Shown piece after piece: positions 26,201-35,679 of a stretch of 64,000 nt of DNA. Below the pieces are notes generated by a model. The model ran no database searches and was not told the DNA's origin. It saw only the letters and a program-made list of their open reading frames with translations. Every line of letters starts with the position of its first letter. Position 1 is the stretch's first letter. Position numbers and translations under genes: made by a program. This DNA comes from Acorus gramineus. Its lineage: Eukaryota > Streptophyta > Magnoliopsida > Acorales > Acoraceae. The stretch is from the NCBI GenBank assembly GCA_030737835.1, contig CM060849.1, positions 6,138,001 to 6,202,000 on the forward strand, written 5' to 3'.

Positions 26201-26586
26201 ACCAGCCACTCCTTGGGGGACCACGGACGCCGGCCATTCCCCGAGTCGACGAACCCCTCATTGACGATCGCCCACGCCTCCTCCACGATCCCCTCATTCG
26301 TGAACACCCGGTCCTCCTCCTCCTCCTCCGGGACCGAGACGGCCTCCTCTTCTTCGCGGCAGAGGTCGGTCGGCGGTGATGGAGATTGGAGGACTGCGGC
26401 AGCGGCGGAGGCGGCGGTGGGAGGGGAGGCGATGAGGCCAAAGGAGAGGGCGCCTGCGAAGGCTTGGAGGAGGATTTTGTGGGGCCATTCGTTTCTGTTA
26501 TTGGTTGTGGTGGGGGGAGATGGGAGGCGTAGGTTGGATGGTGGTGGTGGAGTGGCGAAGGAGGGATTGCAGGCCGCGGTTAACAT
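2237..26586 (-). CDS. CTPA: Chloroplast C-terminal processing peptidase (CtpA / D1 processing protease), 12-exon model
   Basis: This serine protease of the S41 family cuts the C-terminal extension from photosystem II D1 protein in the thylakoid lumen, which allows the manganese cluster to assemble (known for the family). Exons on the minus strand: 26586-26203, 25838-25719, 23300-23163, 20105-20001, 19898-19730, 17791-17715, 9646-9602, 6493-6410, 4071-4033, 3730-3668, 3540-3411 and a tentative 2262-2237. All introns have GT/AG ends and phases 1-11 join in one open frame. The product of about 460 residues lines up along its length with plant CtpA as I remember it. Order: transit/lumen signal, S41 N-terminal region (LQSPIQTRSKAHEVIR), PDZ domain (GVGINVREV to GDEILSVNEIDVKGKS), protease core with DLRDNLGGLV, catalytic Ser in TASASEI and Lys 25 residues on in ERTYGK, then YVTPNHININGNGIEPDF. 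No stop or frameshift was seen in exons 1-11. Eleven introns total about 23 kb, mostly transposon. The C-terminus is uncertain. Confidence 0.93.
2345..2480 (-). mobile_element. Small retroposon with 15-bp target duplication
   Basis: A T-run (poly-A tail read on the minus strand) starts the insert, and the 15-mer TGCGTGTATATAGTT stands on both sides (2330-2344 and about 2480-2494). This is the pattern of target-primed reverse transcription. The insert holds two copies of TATTTCCAAAAGGGTTGC. It lies in the putative last intron of CtpA. Confidence 0.6.
3080..3147 (-). mobile_element. LINE/SINE 3'-tail fragment with target duplication
   Basis: A T-rich start, the hairpin GGTAGGCACCCTACC and a short body lie between ATGTCAAAAACAT and ATGTCGAAAACAT (13 bp, one mismatch). 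This is a strongly 5'-truncated retroposon in the putative last intron of CtpA. Confidence 0.55.
3411..3540 (-). CDS. CTPA: CtpA exon 11: C-terminal S41 segment
   Basis: Codes GLIQSVFELHDESGVVVTVG and on to GIEPDFSRIP, the conserved end of the S41 fold. It ends in phase 1 at CCCAG/GTAAAT. If the donor is not used, the frame runs on for seven codons (GKFSLDS) and stops at 3388, so an unspliced 3' end is possible. Confidence 0.9.
3668..3730 (-). CDS. CTPA: CtpA exon 10: catalytic lysine exon
   Basis: 63 bases coding 21 residues, ending GERTYGK immediately before the donor. The Lys is the general base of the Ser-Lys dyad. The exon is flanked by a clear CAG acceptor (3732-3731) and a GT donor (3667-3666). 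Exon 11 continues GLIQSVFELHDESG. Confidence 0.9.
4033..4071 (-). CDS. CTPA: CtpA exon 9: catalytic serine exon
   Basis: A 39-base exon, too short to be seen as an ORF, coding VLVNNKTASASEI. The nucleophile is expected to be the first Ser of SASE, because it sits 25 residues before the Lys of TYGK in the next exon, the Ser-Lys spacing known from Tsp/D1P proteases. It follows exon 8 (ends TAPVI at 6410) and precedes exon 10 (VAAALHDNCRAVLVGER), both in phase 0. Confidence 0.88.
5367..5920. mobile_element. TIR-type non-autonomous element in CtpA intron 8
   Basis: An identical 8-bp word TGCTATCT flanks the segment (5359-5366 and 5921-5928). The ends share only a loose inverted similarity (GGGGGAGGG / AAGGGGGCAAC), followed by paired GGTTCCACCCC and GGTTTCAACC blocks. 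The core at 5450-5740 is a purine-rich (GA) tract with GGCGG blocks. It creates ORFs on both strands that I regard as spurious. Confidence 0.5.
6783..6846 (-). mobile_element. LINE/SINE 3'-tail fragment
   Basis: T-run, then GGTAGACAATCTACC hairpin and ATTTTATTAAA, flanked by GTTCCTAT on both sides. A similar, more degraded copy with GGTAGACAATCTAAC lies at about 6222-6300, and GGTGGGAGCTCACC at about 9063-9100 is a possible third relative. All are within CtpA introns. Confidence 0.45.
7967..8557. mobile_element. hAT-type MITE, copy 1
   Basis: 591 bp with ends CTATGAAGCAC and CTACAAAGCAC (reverse complement of the right end), flanked by the 8-bp duplication CTAATAAA. GACACGG/CCGTGTC words are crowded just inside both ends, and the middle is AT-rich with repeated AAACCAATAAATCACTGTTTTTATAAATC-like units. 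Copy 2 lies at 15185-15722. It is in CtpA intron 7. Confidence 0.8.
10319..13912 (+). mobile_element. hAT transposon, about 3.6 kb, nested in a TIR element
   Basis: Ends CATTGTTTTAAAT and CAATGTTTTAAAT (inverted) are flanked by the 8-bp duplication GTTATATG (10311-10318, 13913-13920). Both ends are crowded with TCGATATATCGA-type palindromes, probable transposase binding sites. A degraded BED/hAT transposase lies between. Confidence 0.88.
11074..13472 (+). pseudogene. hAT transposase (BED finger, DUF659, dimerisation region), broken
   Basis: Coding starts at 11074. The BED zinc finger is seen as WKYGEY, VKCLLCSHLCSGG, RLKEHILH. A frameshift near 11580-11600, in an A-rich run, moves the frame; then DUF659-type sequence follows with CDGWTD and VTDNAAN (likely catalytic Asp positions) and TPCAAHCIDLIL. 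A second shift near 12225 and stops near 12380 and 12425 break it again. The frame resumes at 12462 (YGPVIEVIEGRWSRQM). Another shift near 12925 precedes SSGCERNWSAFEN, the hAT C-terminal dimerisation motif. An intron from about 12967 to 13055 then leads to HTKKRNRLKQKKLNDLVFV and an acidic tail. With at least three frame breaks it cannot make a full transposase. Confidence 0.85.
14272..14338. repeat. Near-perfect 27-bp inverted repeat (foldback)
   Basis: Arms starting GAGCTAAGCAACC pair over 27 bp with two mismatches around a loop CGAAAATATTTGA. The right arm is part of a LINE reverse-transcriptase coding segment (GWLLSSGGKLVLL); the left arm is its inverted copy. Confidence 0.7.
15185..15722. 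mobile_element. hAT-type MITE, copy 2, inserted in a LINE
   Basis: 538 bp, clearly homologous to the copy at 7967-8557 over its whole length. It is flanked by the 8-bp duplication CTTATGGA (15177-15184, 15723-15730). LINE reading sense resumes on its right side (zf-RVT region), so it interrupts a LINE. Confidence 0.8.
16316..16849. mobile_element. TIR element (MITE) inserted in the LINE
   Basis: The left end GGGAAATTAATTTCGAGTCC, with GAATTATTTTTAAGTCCC further in, is mirrored at the right end with few mismatches over about 50 bp. Both sides carry a C plus T-run, so the duplication is probably CTTTTTTT but its exact length is unclear. No coding content. Confidence 0.7.
18356..18665. mobile_element. 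Tourist/PIF-Harbinger-like MITE
   Basis: 310 bp flanked by TAA on both sides. The ends are GAGTGTGTTAGTGCACATG and, inverted, GGGTGTCTTTTGCATGATGG. Inside are many TTTCCCTTT/GGGAAA words. It lies in CtpA intron 5. Confidence 0.55.
20106..23162. other. CtpA intron 3, no gene recognised
   Basis: About 3 kb of AT-rich sequence. Short ORFs at 21599-21928 and 22255-22479 read like decayed retroelement text but show no motif I can name. The segment between 21599 and 22500 may be an old LINE remnant. Confidence 0.4.
24867..25224. mobile_element. Probable hAT-like non-autonomous element in CtpA intron 2
   Basis: Ends GGGTGGCGCCAC and, inverted, GCGGTGGCTCC enclose a perfect palindrome TGGGGTCAATTGACCCCA (about 24889-24906). 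The related phrase GACCCCATCTATAAAAAAAT lies near the right end. I could not find a clean duplication, so the boundaries are approximate. Confidence 0.4.
26203..26586 (-). CDS. CTPA: CtpA exon 1: start codon, plastid transit peptide and lumen signal
   Basis: 128 codons from ATG at 26586 to the donor at 26202/26201. The first ~35 residues are rich in Ala, Ser, Thr and Pro with few acids, as in stroma-targeting peptides. A hydrophobic stretch (QAFAGALSFGLIASPP) and an AxA-type end (AASA) follow, as in a thylakoid lumen signal. No twin arginine precedes the stretch, so the Sec route is more likely than Tat (inference). The mature start lies near LCREEEEAVSVPEEEEE, followed by EAWAIVNEGFVD, typical of plant CtpA. 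The exon is much more GC-rich than the rest of the gene. This is the first ATG in the frame; the upstream flank is only 77 bp long before a MULE begins. Confidence 0.9.
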
Positions 26587-26759
26587 CGTCGTCTTCTACG
26601 GTCTAATTCCTCCAACCACCACACGTTTTTTCTGCTCTGATGATGCTAGCTCGATAATAGGAAGGGTAATTAACACTTTTAACCCCTGACAATTGAAAAT
26701 TTGCAAAAATAGCCCCGCCACCCGAATATTTGCAAAAACTAGCCCCGGTGATATTTTAC

Positions 26760-26975
26760 ACTGGAGACGGATTATATATCCGTAAGTGGCCCATTTACGA
26801 TGGAGACGGATTATATATAATCCGTCTCCAGTGTAAATGGGCCCCCATATGGATTTACACTGGAGACGGGTTATATATAACCCGTCTCCTGGAGACGGAT
26901 TGTATATAATCCGTCTCCTGGAGACGGATTGTATATAATCCGTCTCCTGGAGACGGATTATATACAATCCGTCTT
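26760..26975. repeat. Left subterminal palindrome array of the MULE
   Basis: Repeated hairpins whose arms read GGAGACGGATTATATA, with variants GGAGACGGGTTATATA and GGAGACGGATTGTATA, each followed by its inverse. Four or five units stand back to back. These are candidate transposase binding or recombination-prone sites. Confidence 0.8.
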
Positions 26976-27204
26976 CAGTCTTAATTTTTTTTTTTTTATT
27001 GTATACAACTTTGACTATCTCACCTGTATAAAAATTCCTGCTTGAACATGCATAAATATAATAAAAATGCATTGATATTTACATAAATCCATTATAATCA
27101 CTTGACTCCTGTTTCTAAACACCAATGAAAATACATAAATACAATACACAGAAATGAAAATGCATGAATATAATAAAAGTGTTTTACATCCAACAGAAAT
27201 ACAA

Positions 27205-30200
27205 TCATCCAAATATTCTCATAAGTCCTTTCTTTTTTGCTTTTCTCGGAGCAGGAGGTGCTGATGAAGAGGGTACGTCAGTTGCTGTGGATGGCGGCAC
27301 ACCTGATTGTGGTGGAGTGGTAAATTGTTCGCTCGATCCCCGACTGGCAGTAGTAGAAGTACACCAAACCCTGCGTGGTCCACGAGTATATGTCTGGAGT
27401 GTCATCTGTGGAGCTCGATCAGGAGCTGGGGCTGGTTGTTGTGGTTGCTCATCGATCTCTGCATCGAGTCGTACATCATTGAAGAACTCATCAATGGTGA
27501 ATTCGGTGTGAGCGAAACTATCATCTACCACATCCTCAGAATCATCAGCATCTGTAGATGCACTGGGGGTACTCGAAGGTTGTCCCATGTCTCCCATCAT
27601 CGCATCTGCATAGTCCCGTGCCACAGCAACTATACGATCCCACTCACCGCAGTTGGGGTATAAGACTAACCCCCTTGCAAGCACCTCGGTAATGTTCTGT
27701 GTAACTCCCCCCTGTTAACAAAAGTTTCAATATGATAAGTAATATAAAATCATTTATCACTATCTAAAAATGTAACACGCGTTTAAAATTCTTACCGAAT
27801 TTGGTGCGACATAGCCTGGATGGTACTGTGGGGGTGGTGGAGGTGTGATATGTCTGACTGTTCTCTCCCAATACCACTCCATATATCTCCTCGAACTCCG
27901 GGTATCAGGAAATTGGTGGATGTGATCCAATCGTTGGTCCCAACGCTCGATATAAGACTGGTGAAAAACTATCCAATTCACATCCTGTCTACCTCGTCGG
28001 TTTACCCGGTCGATGGCCTCTACATCAGATGGAATGTCCTGATGCCATCCAAATTGACGTGCGACTCGATCCGGCACGTGCATCTCCACAATATCAAAGC
28101 AAATGAGTGGGACCCTAGCCGTCCACAACTCCATATGATCCAAACATGCAGGTGGTAGTGTCTCATATGTCCCAGGATAAGGCTGCCATATAACCTAGCA
28201 AAAACCAAATATATAATTAGTATGACAATTAACATAGAATATATCATTTGTGAAATATATGGCTAATTGTATAGTCACCTGTGACTGAAGCTGATAGTCC
28301 AGTTGTGCTCTATAGTATATCAGAACACGCGAGTTTTCATCAAACCTCTGAGTCACCTTCCACCTGAAATATCGAATTTAATGATATATGATCTTCTATG
28401 AATTGACAAAAGAAGATGAAAATATTGACATTACCTTGCTCCCAAAGGTCGATCTCCAAGAATAAAATCCGGATCATGCAATGACGGTCGTCCCACATGT
28501 AATCTCTCCCACGACCATAGCTGCATTGGAACAAAATCTTTAGTAACACAGGAAAAAAAACAAATTTAGTATGTATGGATGAAAATTGAGGTTTGCATAT
28601 TACCTGTAGCAAAGAATAAAAACCATGAGATCCTGCCGACATCCTCTCTCCAAGCATACTACCTCTGTACAATGCTCTATATAAGTGGGCCAACGCAGCT
28701 GCACCCCATGAATATCGACCAGCATCCTCAAAATCTCTGAATAAATGAAGGTAGCACGCATGTATCTTATTTCCTGTGCCATCGGCGAAGATTGTTGATC
28801 CAAGCACAAATAAGATGTATGCACGTGCATACTGCTGGAGGATATCGTCGTCCAATTCAACATCTGGTACGATGCTGAAGGTTTCTTTAAGCCACGAGAG
28901 AAAAATTCTTCCACCCTTGATCTTATCTGCAGGGGGGCCAACACCTAACAGCTCCTCACAGACGCTGGCCCAATCATCGTGGTCTGTGATACCAGTCACG
29001 GGCTTGCCATCTGTCACGCCCCAGGGCGGCCGTCCCCGGGACGCGGCAAGTGTATATATGATATCAGTAACAAGAGTTCAATAATATACCACAAACAACA
29101 ACTAAAATGACAACACAGGTAAAAAGCAGGGCTGACATAATATATACACCAAATGCGGAAGCTAAAAGACTGGGTCTGTAGTCAAAACATACTACAGACT
29201 CGATACATAATCATAAGTCCTGTGAGAGCCAACATGCCCATATATACACAAATAAAATCCCAAGCATAATCCAACTAAGTGCCCAAGCACAGAACATATA
29301 CGTACAACAGAAAGAAGGGTGCTGATGGCCTCAAAACTCGTGGGACGCGGCGCTACCCTCTGCTGGTGTAGTCGCTCGGGAAGCTCCTCCCTCAGAGATC
29401 ACTGAAAAGACAATATGTGAGGGGTGAGCCACACGCTCAGTGAATAGCACAACCCATGCATACAGTTCATATTAACCACACTTAAGCAATTCATAAGCCA
29501 CAAGTGGCATAGTATCACAATCCGGGGGTTCGTTCATCGCCGAACCCCATACCCTCACCTCACCCTCACCCTCAACAGGTGACCTAGGATGTTGGGACTT
29601 AGTGGGTTGATAATCATCCATACATAATCCTGTGTGTCGTCGCATCGCCGGCCCACCATACCCTCACCCTCAACTCTCAACAAGTGACCTAGGCTCTTGG
29701 GACTGACTAGGCTGTTGGTCACCCTTGGTCCACCGATAGTCTCTCCTCACTCCGTGGTTGTTTGGCCACTCCCATGTTCAGCGCAGTCCTTCACCAAATC
29801 AGGAGGCGCCTACTAATGGGAGCCCCTGCACGGGACAACCTGTCTAACGCTGAGGTAGTCTCTACACGGATCCGACGAAGGGAACAGAACAGCCTATCCA
29901 TCGCATATGATCCACTCGGATCCGCTGACAGCACATCTCTACGACTCTAATGTCTCGAATTCCTCAGAATTCCACCAGCGCGCATAACCAGGATGCGGGG
30001 AAAATAAACAAGACCAATATGGGAAAAAGAGACCTTGGGAGGATAACCTGAGGTCCCAATGTAGGACATCCGACAACCAAACGAGGAACACGGAGTACCC
30101 TAACCCGGGTCTCAATGTTAACCTCGCAAGGCCCCCCTTATATTCCCTAAGCATGCTATCTAATATTACAGTTTGCATTTAATTAAATAAACCAAACTAA

Positions 30201-32370
30201 TAGGACGCATGCACAGGTCGGGCTGTCCTAGCATGATAGCGAGGTGGCAGGATGCACGGCTCATGCACAAACCTAAGGGTGCAAGTCCCTACCACAAAAT
30301 CTAGGGTGGCATGCAATTCTACACACACATCATGCATACATGGATTACAACAAAGCAGTTAATACTAACTATAAGCCCCAGGGGAGGACGGTACACGCCC
30401 AAAGCATGTAGCGCCTCCCACGCTGGGTTGGGTTATCCCACTCACCGGAAATCGGGTCGACGCGCGACCGTCCGTCGAGATCTGCAAGACAGGGTATTAA
30501 CTGGTTAGAATAAATCCACAATTATCCAATAATACACAATAAATACCCAAAACCCACAACAAACACCCAACACCCTCGGCAACCACCCGCACGGCCCACC
30601 CGACCGCCCGGGTGCGCCGCCGCGCTTCAACCCGCGCACCCCGCGCACCGCCGGACCCTCTGCCCGCCGCCTGGACACGCCACCGCACCGCCCCCGGGGC
30701 TCCGCGCATCCACTGCGCCCCGCAGCAGTAGCCCGAGCGCCCCAAACACCTCGCGCCGCCCCGCGAGCACCCCGCACGGCCCCCTCGCGCAGCACCTTCC
30801 CGCGCGCACCCCGCGCGCGCCTCCGCCGCCTCGCCGCGCCTCGCGCGCACTGCCCTGCTCGACCAGCACCTCGCGCACACCTCGCCTGCCCCACCGCGCC
30901 TCGCGCACACCTCCCCTACTCGACCATCACCTCGCGCACGGCACCACCACTGTCCGCCTGCACCTCGCGCACGCACCGCCACTGTCCGCACGACTAGCAC
31001 CCCGCGCGACCAGCTCCTCGCGCCCAGACCAACGCGACCAGCACTGCCAGCCCAGACCGCGCACACCCGCGCGCATGCCGCGCGCACGCACGCCCGCGCG
31101 CGCACGCGCGCATCCCCGCACGCGCCCAGCCTACGCGCGGCCTGGGCTGCTGCCGCCGCTGCCTGCTGCCCGGGACAGTGCCCCTGCCTGCCGAGCACCT
31201 CCAACCACCCCTCCCACTGCCGCCGACCACCTCCAACCACCTCCGACCACCCTCCGACGACCCCCACTGCCGCCAACCACCCCCAAACACAAACCCCCCC
31301 CCCCCCTAGCAATCATCTAGACAAGAAAAACGGGGAAAAGAAGCTTACCAAGGGGGAGGAAGAGGTGACCGGGTGCTCTCCACGCACCGAAACCCTTCAC
31401 AACGGCCTTCTCACGCCCCGATCTAGCTTGGCCTTCGAAATGGGCCAAATCAGAGGACGAAAAGGGGAGGTCGGGGAGGCTAGGATCGTCGGAACTCGGA
31501 TTTGAAGACACCGGAGCGTAGATCGGGACCCGATCTACACTTCCCGTGCTTTAGGTTTCTTGGTTTGAGGGGTCTAGGAGGCTTGAAAGTGAGAAAAAGA
31601 GAGAGGGGAGAGAGAAAAGCAAGTCGTAGGGATGATGAATAGTACGATTAGATATTTTTTATTCCTTTTATATAGTGTGCGACTTAAAAACCCGGATACG
31701 CCCCGGAACTGCGAAATTTTTGGAAACGATGCCGGAATTCGATGAAATTTTCACGAGTGGCTTAAAACGGCACCAGGACACATAATATGCAGTTAGATTT
31801 TCAATCGGAGTCCTCTAGCTCAGACGATAGCTAACAGTCTGAAATTATGCGGTTCCGATCAAAAAACACTAAAAATTTTAAAACTGCTAAAAATGCTCCA
31901 ATGGTTGCCAATAGGCCAAAAAGTGACACATATATAACACCATCAATGGGTAGTCCAGTCAGAATAGCAACGTCCTGAAGTGTAATTGTCATCTCGCCAT
32001 GTCGCAGATGAAATGTGTTGGTCTCTGGTCTCCATCTCTCAGTCAGTGCTTGTAGAAGTCGATGATCTGATCTGGTATATCCCATCTCTGTCAAATAATA
32101 CATCCCCGATGCCCTCACGTATGGCTCGATGCGTGGATCCATGACCCAGTGACGCAATGCCACCATGTGGATCGTAAACTTGGAAGAGTCGGTCTGTTTA
32201 AGGAAATTATATATTCAAGTAAGAAAAAAATCATATATGAAGAATAACATTAGAGAAAAACACATCATTTGTCATACCTTGCCCTGGAATCCATGATGAG
32301 ACCTATGAGATCCCTGAAAATACAGCAAATCATCCACGACGGGTCCATGCCACTCACGGATGTCCATCAC
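27205..32370 (-). pseudogene. Plant mobile domain (PMD/MAIN-like) gene inside the MULE, disrupted by a solo LTR
   Basis: Exons: 32370-32278, 32193-28604 (interrupted by the LTR at 29012-31939), 28520-28435, 28363-28279, 28194-27796 and 27711-27205. All have GT/AG ends and phases agree. Without the LTR and one copy of its duplication the frame reads straight through (LPIDG to KPVTGITDHDDW), giving about 607 residues from ATG 32367. Diagnostic PMD phrases are LLQALTERWRPETNTFHLRH, GEMTITLQDVAILTGLPIDG, YLHLFRDFEDAGRYSWGAAA, YRGSMLGERMSAGSHGFYSL and SWERLHVGRPS. The C-terminal tail is acidic and Pro-rich, ending in a basic KAKKKGLMRIFG. PMD proteins such as Arabidopsis MAIN/MAIL1 act in the nucleus in silencing and genome stability, and PMD genes are known as passengers of transposons. 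The role here is inferred only. Apart from the LTR it looks intact. Confidence 0.88.
29012..31939 (-). mobile_element. Solo LTR A (Tekay/Del-like gypsy), inserted in the PMD exon
   Basis: 2,928 bp. In the coding sense of the family it starts TGTTATATATGTGTCAC and ends GGGGCGTGACA, so it lies on the minus strand. The 5-bp duplication CCATC is exact (29007-29011, 31940-31944). There is no internal retroelement sequence. It holds the family's tandem GGTGACCTAGG block (about 29540-29720) and a GC-rich, CpG-rich stretch (about 30580-31160). Confidence 0.95.
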
Positions 32371-32444
32371 CTGTAATTTGAACACAAGTTAATATCTACT
32401 CAAACAATTGAACATTCATCATCATATCACAATCATATTTAACA

Positions 32445-35123
32445 TCAATTACCAGCATTTGTATTTCTACGTGGACATTTATTTTTTCTATGGCCTTTCT
32501 CATGACATATTGAACATGTATATCTCAGACTTGGATCCCTGGAGTCCATATGCATACGTCGGCGAGTTGATACAGGGCGCCCCGCTTGTCTCCTAACATT
32601 TGGTGGGATGAAGATGGGATCGTTTTCCGTAGGAATCGGCCAACGACTTTTATCATCAACGGAGTGGAATCGGGGTTCATAAGTGTGTCTATATGACTTT
32701 GAGGAAAGCCAATGTGACACATATCTCCCAGGACTAATACGAGCATACCCACAGGCCGCTATGACATGTGCACATGGATAGTGAAACAACTTCGGAACAT
32801 GACATTGACATTCTGCATTGTCAGAATATAGGAAAACAATGTACATAACCGCATTCTTGTCTTGGACATTGAATTCTGATCTATCAAGCCTTCTTACTAA
32901 CATCGCCCTTGCATCATGTGCAGTTCTCTCCAAATGTTGCTGCATAGATGGCACATGTTCACCTGACATGCTCTCGGCCGATTCACGCCTTGTATAAAAA
33001 TACTCTGACACTCGTATGAATGTCTGTTGTAATATGGCAGTGATTGGCAACCCTCTTACACCTTTCAAGACACTGTTCATGCTTTCTGCTCTATTGGTGG
33101 TCATCGTGCCATGACGACGGCCATCGTCATAACAAAGGGCCCATGTTTGTGGAGGGACTTGATCAAGCCATGTGCGAGCTTGTGAGGAGGCACTAAGAAT
33201 CTTTCGCATTTCATCAGCAAATTGATTTGGACATTTCAAGGTGGCAGCCCTCCACACCTGGTCACTCAACTCCTTTGATTTTACATGTTTTTTGAAGTTG
33301 TCTATCATGTGCCTCATACAGAAACGATGGTGCCATGTTACATTGCTTGATTCCTCAATATCCTTCATGCCTGCTATGATGCCCAAGTGCCGATCAGATA
33401 TGACACACAAATTGTTTATACCACTAACAGAAAAGAACAAGTTCCAAAGGAAGAAGGTCCAACTGCTTCTGTTCTCAGATTCAACTATAGCAAAGGCTAT
33501 CGGAAGCAAACCATTTTCTGCATCGCAAGCAGTGGCTATCAGGAGATTTCCTTATACTTTCCATACAGATGTGTTCCATCGATGCAAACCAATGGACGAC
33601 AATGTTTGAAAGCCTCTAAGGCTGGTCCGAATGCCCAAAAAACACGTTCAAACTGTCGGATCGGTCTGCCCATGTTATTCTCTTGTATGACAGGGCCTTC
33701 GAAGAACACAGTTGTTCCTGGATTAGACCTCCTCAAGGCATCAACATATAGAGGCAACTCAGCATATGATTCCTCCCAATTTCCAAATATCCTCTCCATA
33801 GCCTTCCATTTGGCACGGTTTGCCTTTGAATATGAAATTGTGTAGTGATGATCAGCACGTATCCTGTCCATTATCTCAGTAGCACTGATTCTCAAATTAT
33901 GACGAATCGTTGGCATAATCAGCTGTGAGATATAATCAGAACTAAATTGTCTGTGATTTGAACTGAGAAGAGGATCCAAGCATGTATGAGGAACTCTCAG
34001 AGTGGAAATCTTGAACATTTCTGAACCACCGACCCTCCTCGCATATAATCTCCAATTACATTCATCATTTATGCACTTAACGGCGTATTTTTCTGCATTT
34101 GATTTCACCACATGACATTGTGCGCATTTCTTTATGCTCCAGGTTCGGACAGCATTAATGAGTGACTTCTTATTCGTGAAAAGCTGACCAACCTCAAGTT
34201 CATTACACGAAGAAGATCCGATTTCATAAATGCATGGATGGACATTTTCAGCCACCGCCTGCTCCATAAGCTCACGTGTAGGAAACATTTGAGGAACACC
34301 ATATTCACTGATGGCAGTACTCCTCACATCATGGTCCTCCTCACTATCAGGTTCCTCACTATCAGGTTCCTCTGCTTCTTCTTCTTCTTCGGTATCTTCA
34401 TCATCATCCTCTTCTTCTTCTTCCCCTTCTTGATCTTCTTCTTCTCCCCAATCTTGATCTTCTTCTTCTCCCCCTTCTTGATCTTCTTCTCCTTCATTGT
34501 TCACTTCAATTCCTTCACGAATATCGTCCCAACCCATGTCATGAAATGGGGACCTATAAATGCAAACACAATATACTTACATATATGAATACACCCACCA
34601 AAAACATCCTATAAATTCACAATACTTACAAATGTGGTATATTCACACTCCCATAGGCATTGGTCGGTGTTGCATCAATCATATTCTCTTGGGTGCACGG
34701 AACAAACGACGACGATGAAGGTTGATATGGTTCACGAACAATGGAAGGATATGAATCTTCTGCATCATAATTCATCGCGCCACGGCCTCTTTGTATGATC
34801 TCTTCCTTCTCTAACCATATTTGAATGATATGCGCGTGCTTTGGGTACAACATTATCATAACTTTCACCCCCATATCATCTTCGAGAGGGGCACCCAAAC
34901 ACTTTCCGTCGTGAGTTGGATGCACAGCAGTCATGGACAATTTGTAAAGACTTGGATCGGTCCCCGTCAAATGGTACATCATTTGGAGTAAATCGACATA
35001 AGAGATCTTCTTATTTATGATGGTGGTTTTCATGGTACCACCTTCATAAAATGAAATATCTTCGCGTCGAACAATCCTCCCGTTAAAAGAGTACATTAAC
35101 GGGACATCGGATTTCTTTACCAT
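32445..35123 (-). pseudogene. mudrA: MURA-type Mutator transposase (MuDR), one frameshift
   Basis: Exon 1 is 35123-34630 (N-terminal PB1-like region, MYSFNGRIVRREDISFYEGG) and exon 2 is 34553-32445. Exon 2 starts with an acidic run of Glu/Asp, then a MuDR zinc-binding part (AQCHVVKSNAEKYAVKC, NWRLYARR, PHTC). The MULE transposase core follows with CIDGTHLYGKY (Asp 1), VISDRHLGI (Asp 2) and NRAESMNSVLKG (Glu). It ends with a SWIM finger (CQCHVPKLFHYPCAHV) and a CCHC knuckle (CSICHEKGHRKNKCP). About 867 residues, near the usual length. One base appears to be missing near 33548: KYKEIS stops in one frame, while GNLLIATACDAENGLLPIAF continues in the next. So it is probably inactive unless this is a sequence error. 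Confidence 0.92.
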
Positions 35124-35679
35124 CTAAACCATAAATTATTCAACTTAGTAAATATATTTCTAAATTCATAATAATAAAATCCATCCAACACATACACATT
35201 AAACACAAAAAACATTCATGCAACACATACAAAGCATATTTCCTACAAATAGCCTGGTTATTTTTTAAAAATGTTTACTAAGATGCCATTGAATTATTTC
35301 CTAAGGCCATACAATTTTTAAAAAAAATTACAAATTTTTTTAAGATTTAAAAGTTTATTTTGACAAATAAGACATTTTAAAATAACCAAAACCCTAAAAA
35401 AATTCGCATTTCACTTAACAAAACATCATACAATCAACATTCCAATAATAAATAAATTCAACATTCAACATTTAGGATTTTTTATAAAAACCCTAATTTA
35501 ATCAATAAAATCAAAACAATTGACAAATAAATAATAAAATTCAAGAACATTTAGGGTTTTGATGTTTACCTTCGGATTCAAACTTGTTTTTGATGATTTT
35601 TCGGGGTTGGCAACGGGTGGGTGGGTGAAAGAGGGACAAAAGGGGTGAAAATTTTTGTGTTTTAGGGCTTGGCAGCGGG

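Noticed and set aside
26213-26689. 158-codon plus-strand ORF opposite CtpA exon 1
   Set aside because: Shadow of the GC-rich exon 1; the minus strand gives a transit peptide and CtpA sequence that joins to other exons.
30497-31312. 271-codon minus ORF rich in Gly, Ala, Arg
   Set aside because: GC-rich block of solo LTR A, repeated in all other LTRs with different frames.
33220-34588. Plus-strand ORFs opposite the MURA gene
   Set aside because: The minus strand has all MULE transposase motifs in order; plus-strand text is hydrophobic low complexity opposite the acidic run.
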